From positions 372,001 to 436,000 of the forward strand of contig CP101406.1 of NCBI GenBank assembly GCA_024758765.1: a stretch of 64,000 nucleotides of DNA, read 5' to 3'. Shown here one piece after another: positions 11,746 through 19,794 of the stretch. The notes beneath the pieces are model-generated. The model was not told the DNA's origin and searched no databases. It worked only from the letters and a program-made list of their open reading frames with translations. The position numbers and the translations under genes were made by a program. This DNA is from Mycobacterium sp. SVM_VP21. Its GTDB lineage: Bacteria; Actinomycetota; Actinomycetes; Mycobacteriales; Mycobacteriaceae. Position 1 is the stretch's first letter, and the number at the start of each line of letters is the position of its first letter.

Positions 11746-12342
11746 GTGGGGATCGAGGAGCACCGACTTCTGCTGCTGCGCCACGGGGAAACCGAGTGGT
11801 CCCAAAGCGGTCGGCACACCGGGCACACCGATCTGGAGTTGACCGAGGTGGGCCGGCGCCAAGCCGCCGCTGCCCGAGCAACACTGACAAAGCTTGCCCC
11901 GGACAACCCGCTGGTGATCTGCAGCCCGCGCCGCCGAGCCCAGGTGACCGCCGAGCTGGCCGGACTGCACGTCGATGAGCTCTCCGACGACCTCGCCGAA
12001 TGGGACTACGGCCGCTACGAAGGGCTGACCACCGCACAGATCCGCGAATCCGAACCCGACTGGCTGATCTGGACACACGGCAGTGCCGGCGGTGAGACGG
12101 TGGCGCAGGTCAGCGACCGCGCCGACCGCATGGTTGCGTTGGCGCTGCGGCAGCTCCCCTCGCGTGATGTGGTGTTCGTCGGACACGGCCACTTCTCCCG
12201 GGCGGTGATCACGCGGTGGCTGGAGCTGCCGTTGGCCGACGGAGCGCGTTTCGCGATGGCCGCGGCCTCGATGGCCGTGTGCGGGTTCGAGCACGGAGTG
12301 CGCCAACTCATCTCGCTCGGTCTGACCGGACCGGGAGCCTGA
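11746..12342 (+). CDS. gpm2: histidine acid phosphatase of the phosphoglycerate-mutase family (Rv3214, gpm2)
   Basis: A 198-residue histidine phosphatase from GTG 11746. The phospho-acceptor motif is LLRHGETEW (about residues 10-18) and the second catalytic histidine lies in VGHGHFSRA. It is shorter than cofactor-dependent phosphoglycerate mutases and lacks their insertions, which agrees with reports that the Rv3214 protein acts as a broad acid phosphatase rather than a mutase. The TTG start of entC follows 3 bp after its stop, so translation is probably coupled. Confidence 0.9.
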   Translation: MGIEEHRLLLLRHGETEWSQSGRHTGHTDLELTEVGRRQAAAARATLTKLAPDNPLVICSPRRRAQVTAELAGLHVDELSDDLAEWDYGRYEGLTTAQIRESEPDWLIWTHGSAGGETVAQVSDRADRMVALALRQLPSRDVVFVGHGHFSRAVITRWLELPLADGARFAMAAASMAVCGFEHGVRQLISLGLTGPGA

Positions 12343-12345
12343 GGG

Positions 12346-13461
12346 TTGTCGGCACCGACGTTCGTCCTTTCCGGGCCCGCCGGGACGCTGTCGGCCGATG
12401 CGATGACAGCTGGGTTCGCCGATGTCACCGCCGCCCAGGCTGCATTGTCCTGCGGGAAAGCCCCAATAGTTGTGGGGGCGTTGCCTTTCCGTCCCGATTC
12501 TGCCGCGGCCCTGTTCGTCCCGCGCGAGGTGCGACGCGACGAGGCGCTGGCCCTCGCAGGCGGCGAGGCACTTCCGGCGGTCCGCATCGTCGAGCAGATT
12601 CCGCAGCCCGACGAGCATCGAGCCCGGATCCGCCGGGCCCTGGACGAACTGACCGCACCGCGCAGCGCCCTGCACAAGGTGGTGTTGGCCCGCGGCCTGC
12701 GCCTGGCCGCCGATGCCCCACTCGATGCCGGCACACTCTTACACCGGTTGGTCGCCGCCGATCCGAGCGGCTACGGCTATCTGGTCGACCTGAGTGCGGC
12801 CGGGGAGGCCTACGCCGGCACGGTCCTGGTCGGCGCCAGTCCTGAACTGTTGGTCGCCCGCGAAGGCGACCGGGTCACCTGCCGGCCCTTCGCCGGTTCG
12901 GCGCCGCGCTCCCCCGACGCGCAAGTCGACGCCGCCAACGGAGCCGCACTGGCCGCGTCCGGTAAGAACCGTCACGAACATCAATTGGTCGTCGACCAGC
13001 TGCGGGCGGCCCTCGAGCCACTGTGCACCGAACTCGACGTCGCGCCGAAGCCACAACTCAGCAGTACCTCTGCGGTGTGGCACCTGAACACCCCGATCAC
13101 CGGCCGGCTGCGCGACTCCTCCACCACTGCACTGGATTTGGCGCTGGCACTGCACCCGACCGCCGCCGTCGGCGGGGTTCCGACCACCGCTGCGGTCGAC
13201 CTGATCACCGAACTGGAGGGCGACCGGGGCTTTTACGCCGGCGCCGTCGGCTGGTGCGACGCCGACGGCGATGGCCGCTGGGTGGTATCGATCCGCTGCG
13301 CGCAACTGTCCGCCGACCGTCGATCCGCGCTGGCCCATGCCGGCGGCGGGATCGTCGCCGAATCCGATCCGGACGAGGAACTGGCCGAAACCGTGACGAA
13401 GTTCGGCACGATCCTGTCGGCTATGGGCGTCGTTCCACCCAGCGCAGCGCCGCCGGACTGA
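12346..13461 (+). CDS. entC: isochorismate synthase EntC
   Basis: A 371-residue chorismate-utilising enzyme from TTG 12346. The C-terminal domain carries HKVVLARGLRL, GASPELLV, the metal and substrate region CRPFAGSAPRS, the conserved KNRHEHQLVVDQLR helix, HPTAAVGGVP, the E..RGFYAGAVGW segment and ESDPDEEL. It converts chorismate to isochorismate for menaquinone or, in mycobacteria, salicylate-type siderophore precursors. It is cotranscribed with gpm2. Its last 41 bp overlap antisense with the 3' end of the membrane gene at 13421-13813. Confidence 0.92.
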   Translation: MSAPTFVLSGPAGTLSADAMTAGFADVTAAQAALSCGKAPIVVGALPFRPDSAAALFVPREVRRDEALALAGGEALPAVRIVEQIPQPDEHRARIRRALDELTAPRSALHKVVLARGLRLAADAPLDAGTLLHRLVAADPSGYGYLVDLSAAGEAYAGTVLVGASPELLVAREGDRVTCRPFAGSAPRSPDAQVDAANGAALAASGKNRHEHQLVVDQLRAALEPLCTELDVAPKPQLSSTSAVWHLNTPITGRLRDSSTTALDLALALHPTAAVGGVPTTAAVDLITELEGDRGFYAGAVGWCDADGDGRWVVSIRCAQLSADRRSALAHAGGGIVAESDPDEELAETVTKFGTILSAMGVVPPSAAPPD

Positions 13462-13813
13462 ACAACGCCACCAGCACCGCCACGGCCGCCACGCCGACCA
13501 CCACGCCGTAGCCCCAGCGGTGTGAGCCCACCCCCAGATACCACGCGACCGGCAACAGCAGCAGATTGGCGAACACCGCTATGCCGCGACCGACCCGCCG
13601 GCCCCGCAGCAGCGCCCACCCCGCCGCCGACACCGCAACACCGACGAAGGCGAACCATGCCGCAGTGCCGTAGCCATTGGCGTCATGCTGATCCGCGCCG
13701 GCCAATGCCCGCAGCACCAGCACCACCGCGACAACCAGCGCGGCCGCACCCTGCACAGCGACAATCAGGCCCGCGCCGAGTACAGCGCGCGGTGAGTCAG
13801 CGACGGCTTTCAC
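13421..13813 (-). CDS. small integral membrane protein (Rv3217c family)
   Basis: From GTG 13811-13813 this gives 130 residues with four hydrophobic segments: VLGAGLIVAVQGAAALVVAV, a central AAWFAFVGVAVSAAGWALL, GIAVFANLLLLPVAWYLGV, and YGVVVGVAAVAVLVALF. It is a polytopic inner-membrane protein without recognisable catalytic motifs. An upstream codon would add 14 residues but would run into the control region of the divergent lipid-kinase gene. The 3' end overlaps entC by 41 bp. Function unknown. Confidence 0.72.
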   Translation of the reverse strand: MKAVADSPRAVLGAGLIVAVQGAAALVVAVVLVLRALAGADQHDANGYGTAAWFAFVGVAVSAAGWALLRGRRVGRGIAVFANLLLLPVAWYLGVGSHRWGYGVVVGVAAVAVLVALFSPAALRWVERRP

Positions 13814-13868
13814 GCCGCCAGCGTAACCACCCGGTCCCGTCTCCCGAATGCCCATAGACTGCTATCCC

Positions 13869-14834
13869 GTGCGTGCCGTGCTGATCGTGAACCCCAATGC
13901 CACATCCACCACGCCGGCGGGGCGCGACCTGCTCGCCCACGCGCTCAAGAGTCGCCTCGACCTGACCGTGGTGCACACCGACTATCGCGGCCATGCCATC
14001 GAGATCAGCCAGGCCGCCTCCCGGGACGGCATCGACCTAGTCATCGCGCACGGCGGCGACGGGACCGTGCACGGCGTGGTCAACGGCCTGCTCGGGGCAC
14101 CTGGTTCACCGCGACCGGCGCACCTGCCCGCGGTGGCGGTAGTGCCCGGCGGATCGGCGAACGTGTTCGCGCGTTCGTTGGGCATCGCGGCCGACCCAAT
14201 CGCCGCCACCAATCAGCTCATCGAGTTGATCAACCACCCGGGGGGCCGTACCGCCTGGCGCCGGATCGGTCTGATCGACTGCGGCGAGCGGTGGTCGGTC
14301 CTCAACGCCGGCATGGGAGTCGACGGCGAGGTGGTGGCCGCGGTGGAAGCCGAACGCGAGAAGGGCCACACGGTCACCCCGCTGCGCTATATCCGCGCGG
14401 CGGTCCCCGCGGTATTGGCCACCACCCGCCGCGCGCCGACGTTGACACTGCAACTGGGTGATGACCAGCCGGTCGAAGGGGTGCACTTCGTGTTCGTCTC
14501 GAACTGCGCGCCATGGACGTATGCCGACGAGCGGTGCGTGTGGACCAATCCCGACACCACCTTCGAGTCGGGAATGGGCGTGTTCGCAACCACCAGCATG
14601 AAAGTTCTACCCACGCTGAGGCTAGTTCGGCAGATGCTGTCGAAACGGCCCAAGTTGCGCGCCAAACAACTCATCCGCGACGACGACGTGGACGCCCTGC
14701 GGGTGGACGCCGGCGACACACCGATAGCGACTCAGATCGATGGCGAATATCTCGGGCTACGTAGCACGATGACGTTCCGGGCGGTTCCCGACGCGCTGGA
14801 CGTTGTCGCCCCTCCGGCAGAGAAAATCCGCTGA
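13869..14834 (+). CDS. diacylglycerol-kinase family protein (Rv3218 homologue)
   Basis: Starting at GTG 13869 the product has 321 residues, the length I recall for Rv3218. It has the diacylglycerol/sphingosine-kinase catalytic fold: IVNPNATSTTPAGRD at the N-terminus, the nucleotide loop AHGGDGTVHGVVNGLLG near residues 62-78, VVPGGSANVFARSLG, and NAGMGVDGEVV. DAGK-family proteins phosphorylate diacylglycerol, sphingoid bases or polyprenols, and the acceptor is not predictable here. The protein is soluble or membrane-associated. It is divergent from the Rv3217c-type gene. Confidence 0.87.
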   Translation: MRAVLIVNPNATSTTPAGRDLLAHALKSRLDLTVVHTDYRGHAIEISQAASRDGIDLVIAHGGDGTVHGVVNGLLGAPGSPRPAHLPAVAVVPGGSANVFARSLGIAADPIAATNQLIELINHPGGRTAWRRIGLIDCGERWSVLNAGMGVDGEVVAAVEAEREKGHTVTPLRYIRAAVPAVLATTRRAPTLTLQLGDDQPVEGVHFVFVSNCAPWTYADERCVWTNPDTTFESGMGVFATTSMKVLPTLRLVRQMLSKRPKLRAKQLIRDDDVDALRVDAGDTPIATQIDGEYLGLRSTMTFRAVPDALDVVAPPAEKIR

Positions 14835-14929
14835 CCTGCGGAGATGGCGCTCAAATTGCTCGATGAGCGCACAGTTGAAACCCACTGTAGTACACCTGCG
14901 CGGGAACGCTGGGAGCAGCCCCGCGCAAA

Positions 14930-14945
14930 CGTGACCTTGGCCACG
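14930..14945. promoter_or_regulatory. candidate CRP-type site upstream of whiB1
   Basis: CGTG-N8-CACG is a perfect inverted repeat fitting the TGTG-N8-CACA pattern of CRP. It lies about 145 bp before whiB1 and 15 bp before a TTGACA hexamer at 14961-14966. CRP control of whiB1 is established in M. tuberculosis. The exact site here is an inference. Confidence 0.5.
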
Positions 14946-15090
14946 TGATAAAGCGCACCCTTGACATCTGTCCAGGCTGTGAAACGATCGAGCGATCGGA
15001 TGCAAGCCGTAATCATTTCTTGCGCCGCTTATACACAGTCGAAAAGCAATAGCGCACGCCGCTGCGCCCAAAGTAAGGAGTTGGAGACCT

Positions 15091-15345
15091 ATGGATTGGC
15101 GCCACAAGGCGGTCTGTCGCGACGAGGACCCGGAGCTGTTCTTCCCGGTGGGAAACAGCGGGCCGGCTCTCGCCCAGATTGCTTCCGCTAAGCAGGTCTG
15201 CACCCGTTGCTCGGTAGTCACCGAGTGCCTGACCTGGGCGCTGGAGACCGGCCAGGACGCCGGGGTGTGGGGCGGCATGAGCGAAGACGAGCGACGTGCG
15301 CTCAAGCGCCGCAACGCTCGGACCCGGGCGCGCAGCGGGGTCTGA
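15091..15345 (+). CDS. whiB1: WhiB1, Fe-S transcription regulator
   Basis: An 84-residue protein of the same length as WhiB1 elsewhere. The [4Fe-4S] ligands are Cys9, Cys37, Cys40 and Cys46, followed by the G[VI]WGG turn (GVWGGMSEDER) and a basic DNA-binding C-terminus (KRRNARTRARS). WhiB1 is an essential NO-responsive regulator that binds the principal sigma factor. An AGGAGT ribosome-binding site precedes the start. The long upstream region (14835-15090) holds a CRP-like site and a -35-like TTGACA but no other gene. A strong terminator follows. Confidence 0.96.
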   Translation: MDWRHKAVCRDEDPELFFPVGNSGPALAQIASAKQVCTRCSVVTECLTWALETGQDAGVWGGMSEDERRALKRRNARTRARSGV

Positions 15346-15358
15346 CCTCAGACAGACA

Positions 15359-15398
15359 ACGACGCGGCCCCGACCTAGGTCGGGGCCGCGTCGTTTTT
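15359..15398 (+). terminator. intrinsic terminator after whiB1
   Basis: A long perfect hairpin ACGACGCGGCCCCGACC/GGTCGGGGCCGCGTCGT with a two-base loop, followed by five T. It sits between the convergent whiB1 and pdtaS genes. Confidence 0.9.
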
Positions 15399-15414
15399 GT
15401 GTCGGGACCCTGCC

Positions 15415-16902
15415 TCACAACGCCTGGCGCAGCCGGCGACCGCCGACCGGAATGCGCAGCACCATCTCGGTCCCGCCGCCGGGCGCGTCTTGTGCGGTCA
15501 GGGAACCGTTGAGCTCCGCCGAGACCAGCGTGTTGACGATCTGCAGGCCGAGGCGGTCGGAGGTTTCCAGCCGGAACCCGTCCGGAAGCCCATGGCCGTC
15601 GTCGTGGACCACGACGTCGAGCCAACGCGCCGAACGTTCGGCCCGGATGGTCACCGCCCGCCGGTCCGCCTCCGCCTCGAAGGCGTGCTCGATCGCGTTC
15701 TGCACCAGTTCGGTGATCACCATGATCAACGCGGTGGCCCGATCGGCGTCCAGCGACCCGATCGACCCGATCCGGGCGACATGTATCGGGATATCCACAC
15801 TGGCAACGTCATTCATCATCGGCAGGATGCGGTCGATCACCTTGTCGAGGTTCACCACCTCGTCGACCGACATCGACAGCGCCTCGTGGACCAGTGCGAT
15901 CGACGACACTCGCCGCACCGATTCCAGCAACGCCTCGCGGCCTTCAGTACTGGCCGTGCGGCGGGCCTGCAGACGCAGCAGCGCCGCCACGGTCTGCAGG
16001 TTGTTCTTCACCCGATGATGGATCTCTCGAATGGTCGCGTCCTTCGAGAGCAGCGCGCGGTCGCGGCGCTTCACTTCGGTGACGTCGCGAACCAGTACCG
16101 CCGCCCCCGCCGGCTGGCCGTGCACGATCAGCGGCAGCGTACGCAACAGCACCACTGCTCCGGCCGCGTCGACCTCGAACCGCATGCTCGATCCCCCGGA
16201 CAGTGATTCACGCACATGTTCGGCCAGTTCGTGCGCCTCGAACGGGTCGGAGATCAGCGGCCGGGTGATGGCGACCAGGTCGTGGCCGGCCAGCTCGGCG
16301 GCCAGTCCCATGCGGTGGTAAGCCGACACCGCGTTCGGGCTGGCGTAACGGACCGTGCCGTCGACGGCCAGCCGGATGAAGCCGTCGCCCACTCGCGGAC
16401 TCGAGCGCGACACCGCGATGTCGCCGACGTCGGGGAAGGTGCCCTCGGAGAGCATGTGCACCAGATCTGCCGCGCAGTCCAAGTAGGCCGCCTCCAACCG
16501 GCTGGACTCGCGGCCGCCGGTCAACGCGGTCTGGTGGGTCAGCACGGCCACAATCCGGTCGCCGTGGCGCACCGGCACCGCTTCCATATTGCGTTGTCCG
16601 GCAATACCTTCGCGCCCGATGACGCCCGATTCGAATGCCGCGACCGCCAGCGGCATCCATTCTGGAACAACGACGGTGCCGACGGCGTCGCTCAGCAACA
16701 CCGTGGGCGCGGTGTTGGGCCGGCATTGCGCCACGCACACCAATGCACCGTCGACGTCGGGGTCGCGGCGCACCCACATCAGGTAGTCGGCGAACGACAG
16801 GTCCGCCAGCAGTTGCCACTCCCCGACCACGGCATGCAGATGGTCCACCGCACTGCCGGGCAGAACGGTGTGTTCGGCGAGCAGGTCACCGAGGGTGGAC
16901 AT
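15415..16902 (-). CDS. pdtaS: PdtaS, soluble sensor histidine kinase
   Basis: A 495-residue kinase with an N-terminal GAF-like domain, a PAS-like domain (about residues 170-280, with YASPNAVSAYHRMG), a HisKA_2 dimerisation helix EIHHRVKNNLQT with His295/His296, and a HATPase with the N box ELVQNAIEHAF and HDDGHGLP. It has no membrane segment. This matches Rv3220c, whose partner PdtaR is an RNA-binding antiterminator encoded elsewhere. The pathway responds to NO and copper in M. tuberculosis (literature). It is convergent with whiB1 and follows the TB7.3 gene on the same strand. Confidence 0.94.
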   Translation of the reverse strand: MSTLGDLLAEHTVLPGSAVDHLHAVVGEWQLLADLSFADYLMWVRRDPDVDGALVCVAQCRPNTAPTVLLSDAVGTVVVPEWMPLAVAAFESGVIGREGIAGQRNMEAVPVRHGDRIVAVLTHQTALTGGRESSRLEAAYLDCAADLVHMLSEGTFPDVGDIAVSRSSPRVGDGFIRLAVDGTVRYASPNAVSAYHRMGLAAELAGHDLVAITRPLISDPFEAHELAEHVRESLSGGSSMRFEVDAAGAVVLLRTLPLIVHGQPAGAAVLVRDVTEVKRRDRALLSKDATIREIHHRVKNNLQTVAALLRLQARRTASTEGREALLESVRRVSSIALVHEALSMSVDEVVNLDKVIDRILPMMNDVASVDIPIHVARIGSIGSLDADRATALIMVITELVQNAIEHAFEAEADRRAVTIRAERSARWLDVVVHDDGHGLPDGFRLETSDRLGLQIVNTLVSAELNGSLTAQDAPGGGTEMVLRIPVGGRRLRQAL

Positions 16903-16934
16903 CGGCTAGGTTGCGCCGTTCACAGCGGCAGCGA

Positions 16935-17150
16935 TCAGCTGATCACGGCGATCAGGTCGCCTGCCTGAATCACGTCACCGACCTGCACGGCCACCTTGCT
17001 GATGGTGCCCGCGATCTCGGCCAGCACCGGGATCTCCATCTTCATCGACTCCAGCAGCACCACGGTGTCGCCCTCGTTGATCTGGTCGCCCTCGTGGACC
17101 ACGACCTCGAGCACGCTGGCCACGATCTCCGCGCGAACGTCCTCGGCCAT
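16935..17150 (-). CDS. biotinylated carrier protein TB7.3 (Rv3221c)
   Basis: A 71-residue stand-alone biotinyl/lipoyl domain from ATG 17148-17150, the same length as TB7.3. The biotinylation motif is ESMKME with Lys37. Such free-standing carriers serve acyl-CoA carboxylase-like reactions, though the partner of TB7.3 is not known to me. It lies 32 bp upstream of pdtaS on the same strand. The 263 bp between its start and the exported-protein gene at 17414 contain divergent promoters but no further gene. Confidence 0.92.
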   Translation of the reverse strand: MAEDVRAEIVASVLEVVVHEGDQINEGDTVVLLESMKMEIPVLAEIAGTISKVAVQVGDVIQAGDLIAVIS

Positions 17151-17413
17151 CTCCACCTCGTTCATCACCCAGTCAACGATTGCGTACATCAAAAAAGCTA
17201 GGCCCTATCGAACCACAACCCCCTCAGACGATTGGGCACGGCGCTCGGGTAAGCGAACTCCAAGATAAATAAGAGGACTTAGAGAGTTCGATCCGTGATC
17301 GTGTCGTGTTTCTCCTGTGACAATTGCATAGCACCGTTACTCGAGTGTTTTGAACGCGTGACGAAATCGCCGTGACGCGGCACGAGTCGCCATCGAACTT
17401 GAGGAGTAGCGCG

Positions 17414-17875
17414 TTGTCTGTAAACCGTCTTGCCCAGCCGCGGGTGCGGCTGACACTGATCTGCGCCGGCGCCATGACGCTGGCCACGCTGGGATTCGGA
17501 GTCGCGTCCGCCAAAGCGGCCCCGACACTGGTCGACGACCCCATGCCGATTCCGACCCCCCTCGGCACCCCCAGCCCGCTCGGCGTGCCCAACGCGCTGG
17601 GCACCCCCAGCCCGCTGGGCATGCCAGGACCGACTGCAGGAAGCTCAGCGGCGGGTGTGAACGCCGCGAACTCCTTCCTGCAGGTGCTCAACGGCATGCT
17701 CAACAAGGTGGTGCCAGGGGTGGGCTCGATCATGCCGACCGATGTCAGTTCGCTGACGCCGCCCGGTGTCCCCATGTCCGCGGTGCCCGCGCTCGAAACC
17801 CCGCCGGCTCCGCCGACCCCGCCGGCACTCGTGCCGCAGACCCTGGCGGGTGCTCGGAACTTCTCGGTGCACTAA
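17414..17875 (+). CDS. exported Pro/Gly/Leu-repeat protein
   Basis: From TTG 17414, 8 bp after GAGGAG, this encodes 153 residues. A signal peptide (basic start, LTLICAGAMTLATLGFGVAS, cleavage after AKA) is followed by a Pro-rich stretch with repeated PLG.P units (PLGTPSPLGVP, ALGTPSPLGMP), then a helical segment NSFLQVLNGMLNKVVPGVGS, and a Pro/Ala-rich tail. There are no catalytic motifs. An upstream ATG at 17372 would give 14 more residues but lacks a good ribosome-binding site. It is probably a secreted or wall-associated protein, comparable in style to Pro-rich mycobacterial antigens. Function unknown. Confidence 0.75.
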   Translation: MSVNRLAQPRVRLTLICAGAMTLATLGFGVASAKAAPTLVDDPMPIPTPLGTPSPLGVPNALGTPSPLGMPGPTAGSSAAGVNAANSFLQVLNGMLNKVVPGVGSIMPTDVSSLTPPGVPMSAVPALETPPAPPTPPALVPQTLAGARNFSVH

Positions 17876-17968
17876 GGCGGTGGCGGAGCCCACTCAAGCC
17901 CCGCCACCACGCCATAGCCGGCGGTGTGAGAGACTATCCAGCTGGAATACCTGCTAGGAGGGCCAATC

Positions 17969-18043
17969 ATGGCAAAGCGTGGACGCAAGAAGCGTGACCG
18001 CAAGCACAGCAAAGCCAACCACGGCAAGCGACCCAACGCCTAG
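17969..18043 (+). CDS. ribosomal protein bL37 (24 residues)
   Basis: A 24-codon gene starting at ATG 17969, with a perfect AGGAGG 7 bp upstream and a strong terminator 20 bp downstream. The product starts MAKRGRKKRDRKHSK, is mostly Lys/Arg/His, and ends in GKRPNA. This is the sequence I recall for the mycobacterium-specific large-subunit protein bL37 found by cryo-EM of mycobacterial ribosomes. It is far too small for ordinary gene calling. Function is structural, in the 50S subunit, and its monocistronic layout fits high expression. Confidence 0.9.
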   Translation: MAKRGRKKRDRKHSKANHGKRPNA

Positions 18044-18062
18044 AGCGTTAGCGAGCTAGCTG

Positions 18063-18099
18063 ACCGCAAGCCCGGCCTCAGGCCGGGCTTGCTGCGGTT
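18063..18099 (+). terminator. intrinsic terminator after the bL37 gene
   Basis: GCAAGCCCGGCC-TCA-GGCCGGGCTTGC is a perfect 12-bp stem, extended outward by CCG/CGG around a small bulge and ending in GGTTA. It lies between bL37 and the convergent rshA. Confidence 0.85.
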
Positions 18100-18112
18100 A
18101 GGGCCTGCGGAC

Positions 18113-18412
18113 CTAGCCCTCGCGGTGGATGATCGTGGTCTGGCTGATCTCCAGCCGCACCCGTTCGTAGAGACGCCGCGGAGCCTTATCACCACTGCAC
18201 TTGCGGGCGATCAGCGTCTTGATCCGTTCCTCGACCCCGTAGTGCCGCAGGCAACCCGGGCATTCCTCAAGGTGCTGGCGCAGTTTGGCCTTGGTCTCTG
18301 CGGTGCATTCGCCGTCGAGCAGCGTCCATACTTCGGCGATCACTTCAGAACAGTTGGCGTCGGATCCGCCGGCGTCCGGCGGCGTGTTGCAGTCCCGCGA
18401 GTGTTCGGTCAC
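18113..18412 (-). CDS. rshA: RshA, zinc-containing anti-sigma-H factor
   Basis: A 99-residue ZAS-type anti-sigma factor with the redox motif His47-X3-Cys51-X2-Cys54 (HLEECPGC) and further cysteines at 8, 21 and 36. Oxidation of the zinc site releases SigH (known for RshA/RsrA). Its GTG start overlaps the sigH stop by 4 bp, so the two proteins are made in coupled amounts. No membrane segment is present, in line with a cytosolic thiol sensor. Confidence 0.93.
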   Translation of the reverse strand: MTEHSRDCNTPPDAGGSDANCSEVIAEVWTLLDGECTAETKAKLRQHLEECPGCLRHYGVEERIKTLIARKCSGDKAPRRLYERVRLEISQTTIIHREG

Positions 18413-19164
18413 GACGACACCTCCTCGGAAGCCTGGCCGTCGCGAATGAATCCGCGGTCGCGGGCTACATCGGCCAGCAGACAGCGCAACTGGCGCCTGC
18501 CGCGGTGCAAACGCGACATCACCGTGCCGATCGGCGTATCCATGATCTCGGCGATCTCCTTGTACGGGAATCCTTCGACGTCGGCGTAGTACACCGCCAT
18601 CCGGAACTCTTCGGGAAGCTGCTGCAACGCCTCTTTGATCTCGGTGTCAGGCAGTGACTCCAGCGCTTCCACCTCCGCCGAGCGCAGTCCCGTCGAAGAG
18701 TGTTCGGCGGTGGCTGCCAGCTGCCAGTCGGTGATCTCGTCGGTCGGATACTCCGCAGGGGTGCGTTGCTTCTTGCGGTAACTGTTGATGTAGGTGTTGG
18801 TCAGAATGCGATACAGCCACGCCTTGAGGTTGGTGCCCTCCCGAAACGAGCGGAACCCGGCATAGGCCTTGACCATGGTCTCCTGCAGCAGGTCCTCGGC
18901 ATCGGCAGGATTGCGCGTCATCCGCAGCGCACCGCCGTAGAGCTGATCGAGCATGGGAATCGCGTCGCGTTCGAACCGAGCGGTCAGCTGCTCGTCGGTC
19001 TCATCGGAACGCACCGGCGCCTTGGCTTCTGTCGAAGCCTCAATTCCGGTACCGGACGCACTCTCGCCGTCAGCCATCTCGATTGCCGCTGCCCCTTCTG
19101 TCGCAGTGCCCACAACCAGCCCAGCCGATAGCTCGCGTTCCAGCAGACCGATCGCCGTTGACAT
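18409..19164 (-). CDS. sigH: SigH, ECF sigma factor for thiol and heat stress
   Basis: The conserved sigma core is unmistakable: region 2 ([19 protein letters not shown]), the [20 protein letters not shown] segment, and region 4 ([20 protein letters not shown]). From ATG 19162-19164, preceded by AAAGGAG, the product has 251 residues. A second ATG at 19075-19077 aligns with the start I recall for M. tuberculosis SigH and would give 222. The longer form adds 29 mostly apolar residues. A SigH-type promoter lies upstream, so the operon is probably autoregulated together with rshA. Confidence 0.93.
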   Translation of the reverse strand: MSTAIGLLERELSAGLVVGTATEGAAAIEMADGESASGTGIEASTEAKAPVRSDETDEQLTARFERDAIPMLDQLYGGALRMTRNPADAEDLLQETMVKAYAGFRSFREGTNLKAWLYRILTNTYINSYRKKQRTPAEYPTDEITDWQLAATAEHSSTGLRSAEVEALESLPDTEIKEALQQLPEEFRMAVYYADVEGFPYKEIAEIMDTPIGTVMSRLHRGRRQLRCLLADVARDRGFIRDGQASEEVSS

Positions 19165-19235
19165 CGGCGACTCCTTTCCGATCCTAGGGCCGTGATCGAC
19201 GGCTTGACGCAGCGACCACACGAACTGCCTTACTC

Positions 19236-19262
19236 AACAGCGTCGGCCATGGCGCTATTTCC
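19236..19262 (-). promoter_or_regulatory. candidate SigH-dependent promoter of sigH-rshA
   Basis: On the minus strand GGAAAT is followed after 18 bp by GTT. This fits the mycobacterial SigH pattern GGAAY(A)-N16-20-GTT and lies about 70 bp before the upstream ATG. Confidence 0.6.
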
Positions 19263-19280
19263 CGCCCGTATCCTGACGCG

Positions 19281-19778
19281 GTGAGTCGCGCCGCAACCCG
19301 AGCTATCGCGGCCCTGATCGCCGCAAAGGTGCCCTATGAGGTGCTGCGGTACCAGCACGAGTCGGACCAGCGCGCTTTCGGAGCCGAAGCCGTCGAGCAG
19401 CTCGCGGCCGAGGGGCCGGACGGTGTGCGGCCCGAGCAGATCTTCAAAACGCTGGTGGTCGCTGTCCCACGCGGCCTGGCGGTCGCGGTGCTGCCGGTGC
19501 CGGCGAAGCTGTCACTGAAAGCGGTCGCCGCAGCCTTGGGGGTGCCCAAGGCCGCCATGGCCGACCCGGCGGCGGCGCAACGGGCCACCGGTTACGTGCT
19601 GGGCGGGATCTCTCCACTGGGACAGCGCAAAGCGTTGCCGACGGTGGTGGACGCCTCGGCGTTGAGTTTTGACCGGCTGCTGTGCAGCGCGGGCCAACGC
19701 GGCTGGGACGTGGCGGTAGCACCCACCGATCTGATTCGTTTGACCGGTGCGATCACCGCCGACATTCAGGCCCGCTGA
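19281..19778 (+). CDS. ybaK: YbaK/EbsC-type aminoacyl-tRNA deacylase
   Basis: A 165-residue YbaK-fold protein from GTG 19281. It has the family landmarks FKTLVVAVPRGLAVAVLPVP, LSLKAVAAALG, the substrate loop GYVLGGISPLGQRKALPTVV and a conserved C-terminal DLIRLTGA. YbaK hydrolyses Cys-tRNA(Pro) as a trans-editing factor. In M. tuberculosis I recall the equivalent position (Rv3224A/Rv3224B) as split small ORFs, while here the frame is intact. It is divergent from sigH and shares the short upstream region with its promoter. Confidence 0.87.
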   Translation: MSRAATRAIAALIAAKVPYEVLRYQHESDQRAFGAEAVEQLAAEGPDGVRPEQIFKTLVVAVPRGLAVAVLPVPAKLSLKAVAAALGVPKAAMADPAAAQRATGYVLGGISPLGQRKALPTVVDASALSFDRLLCSAGQRGWDVAVAPTDLIRLTGAITADIQAR

Positions 19779-19794
19779 CCGCGGTGGTCGCCGT

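Noticed and set aside
13814..13855. Upstream start extension of the Rv3217c-type gene
   Set aside because: It would enter the divergent lipid-kinase control region and adds residues without the expected hydrophobic character. GTG 13813 is kept.
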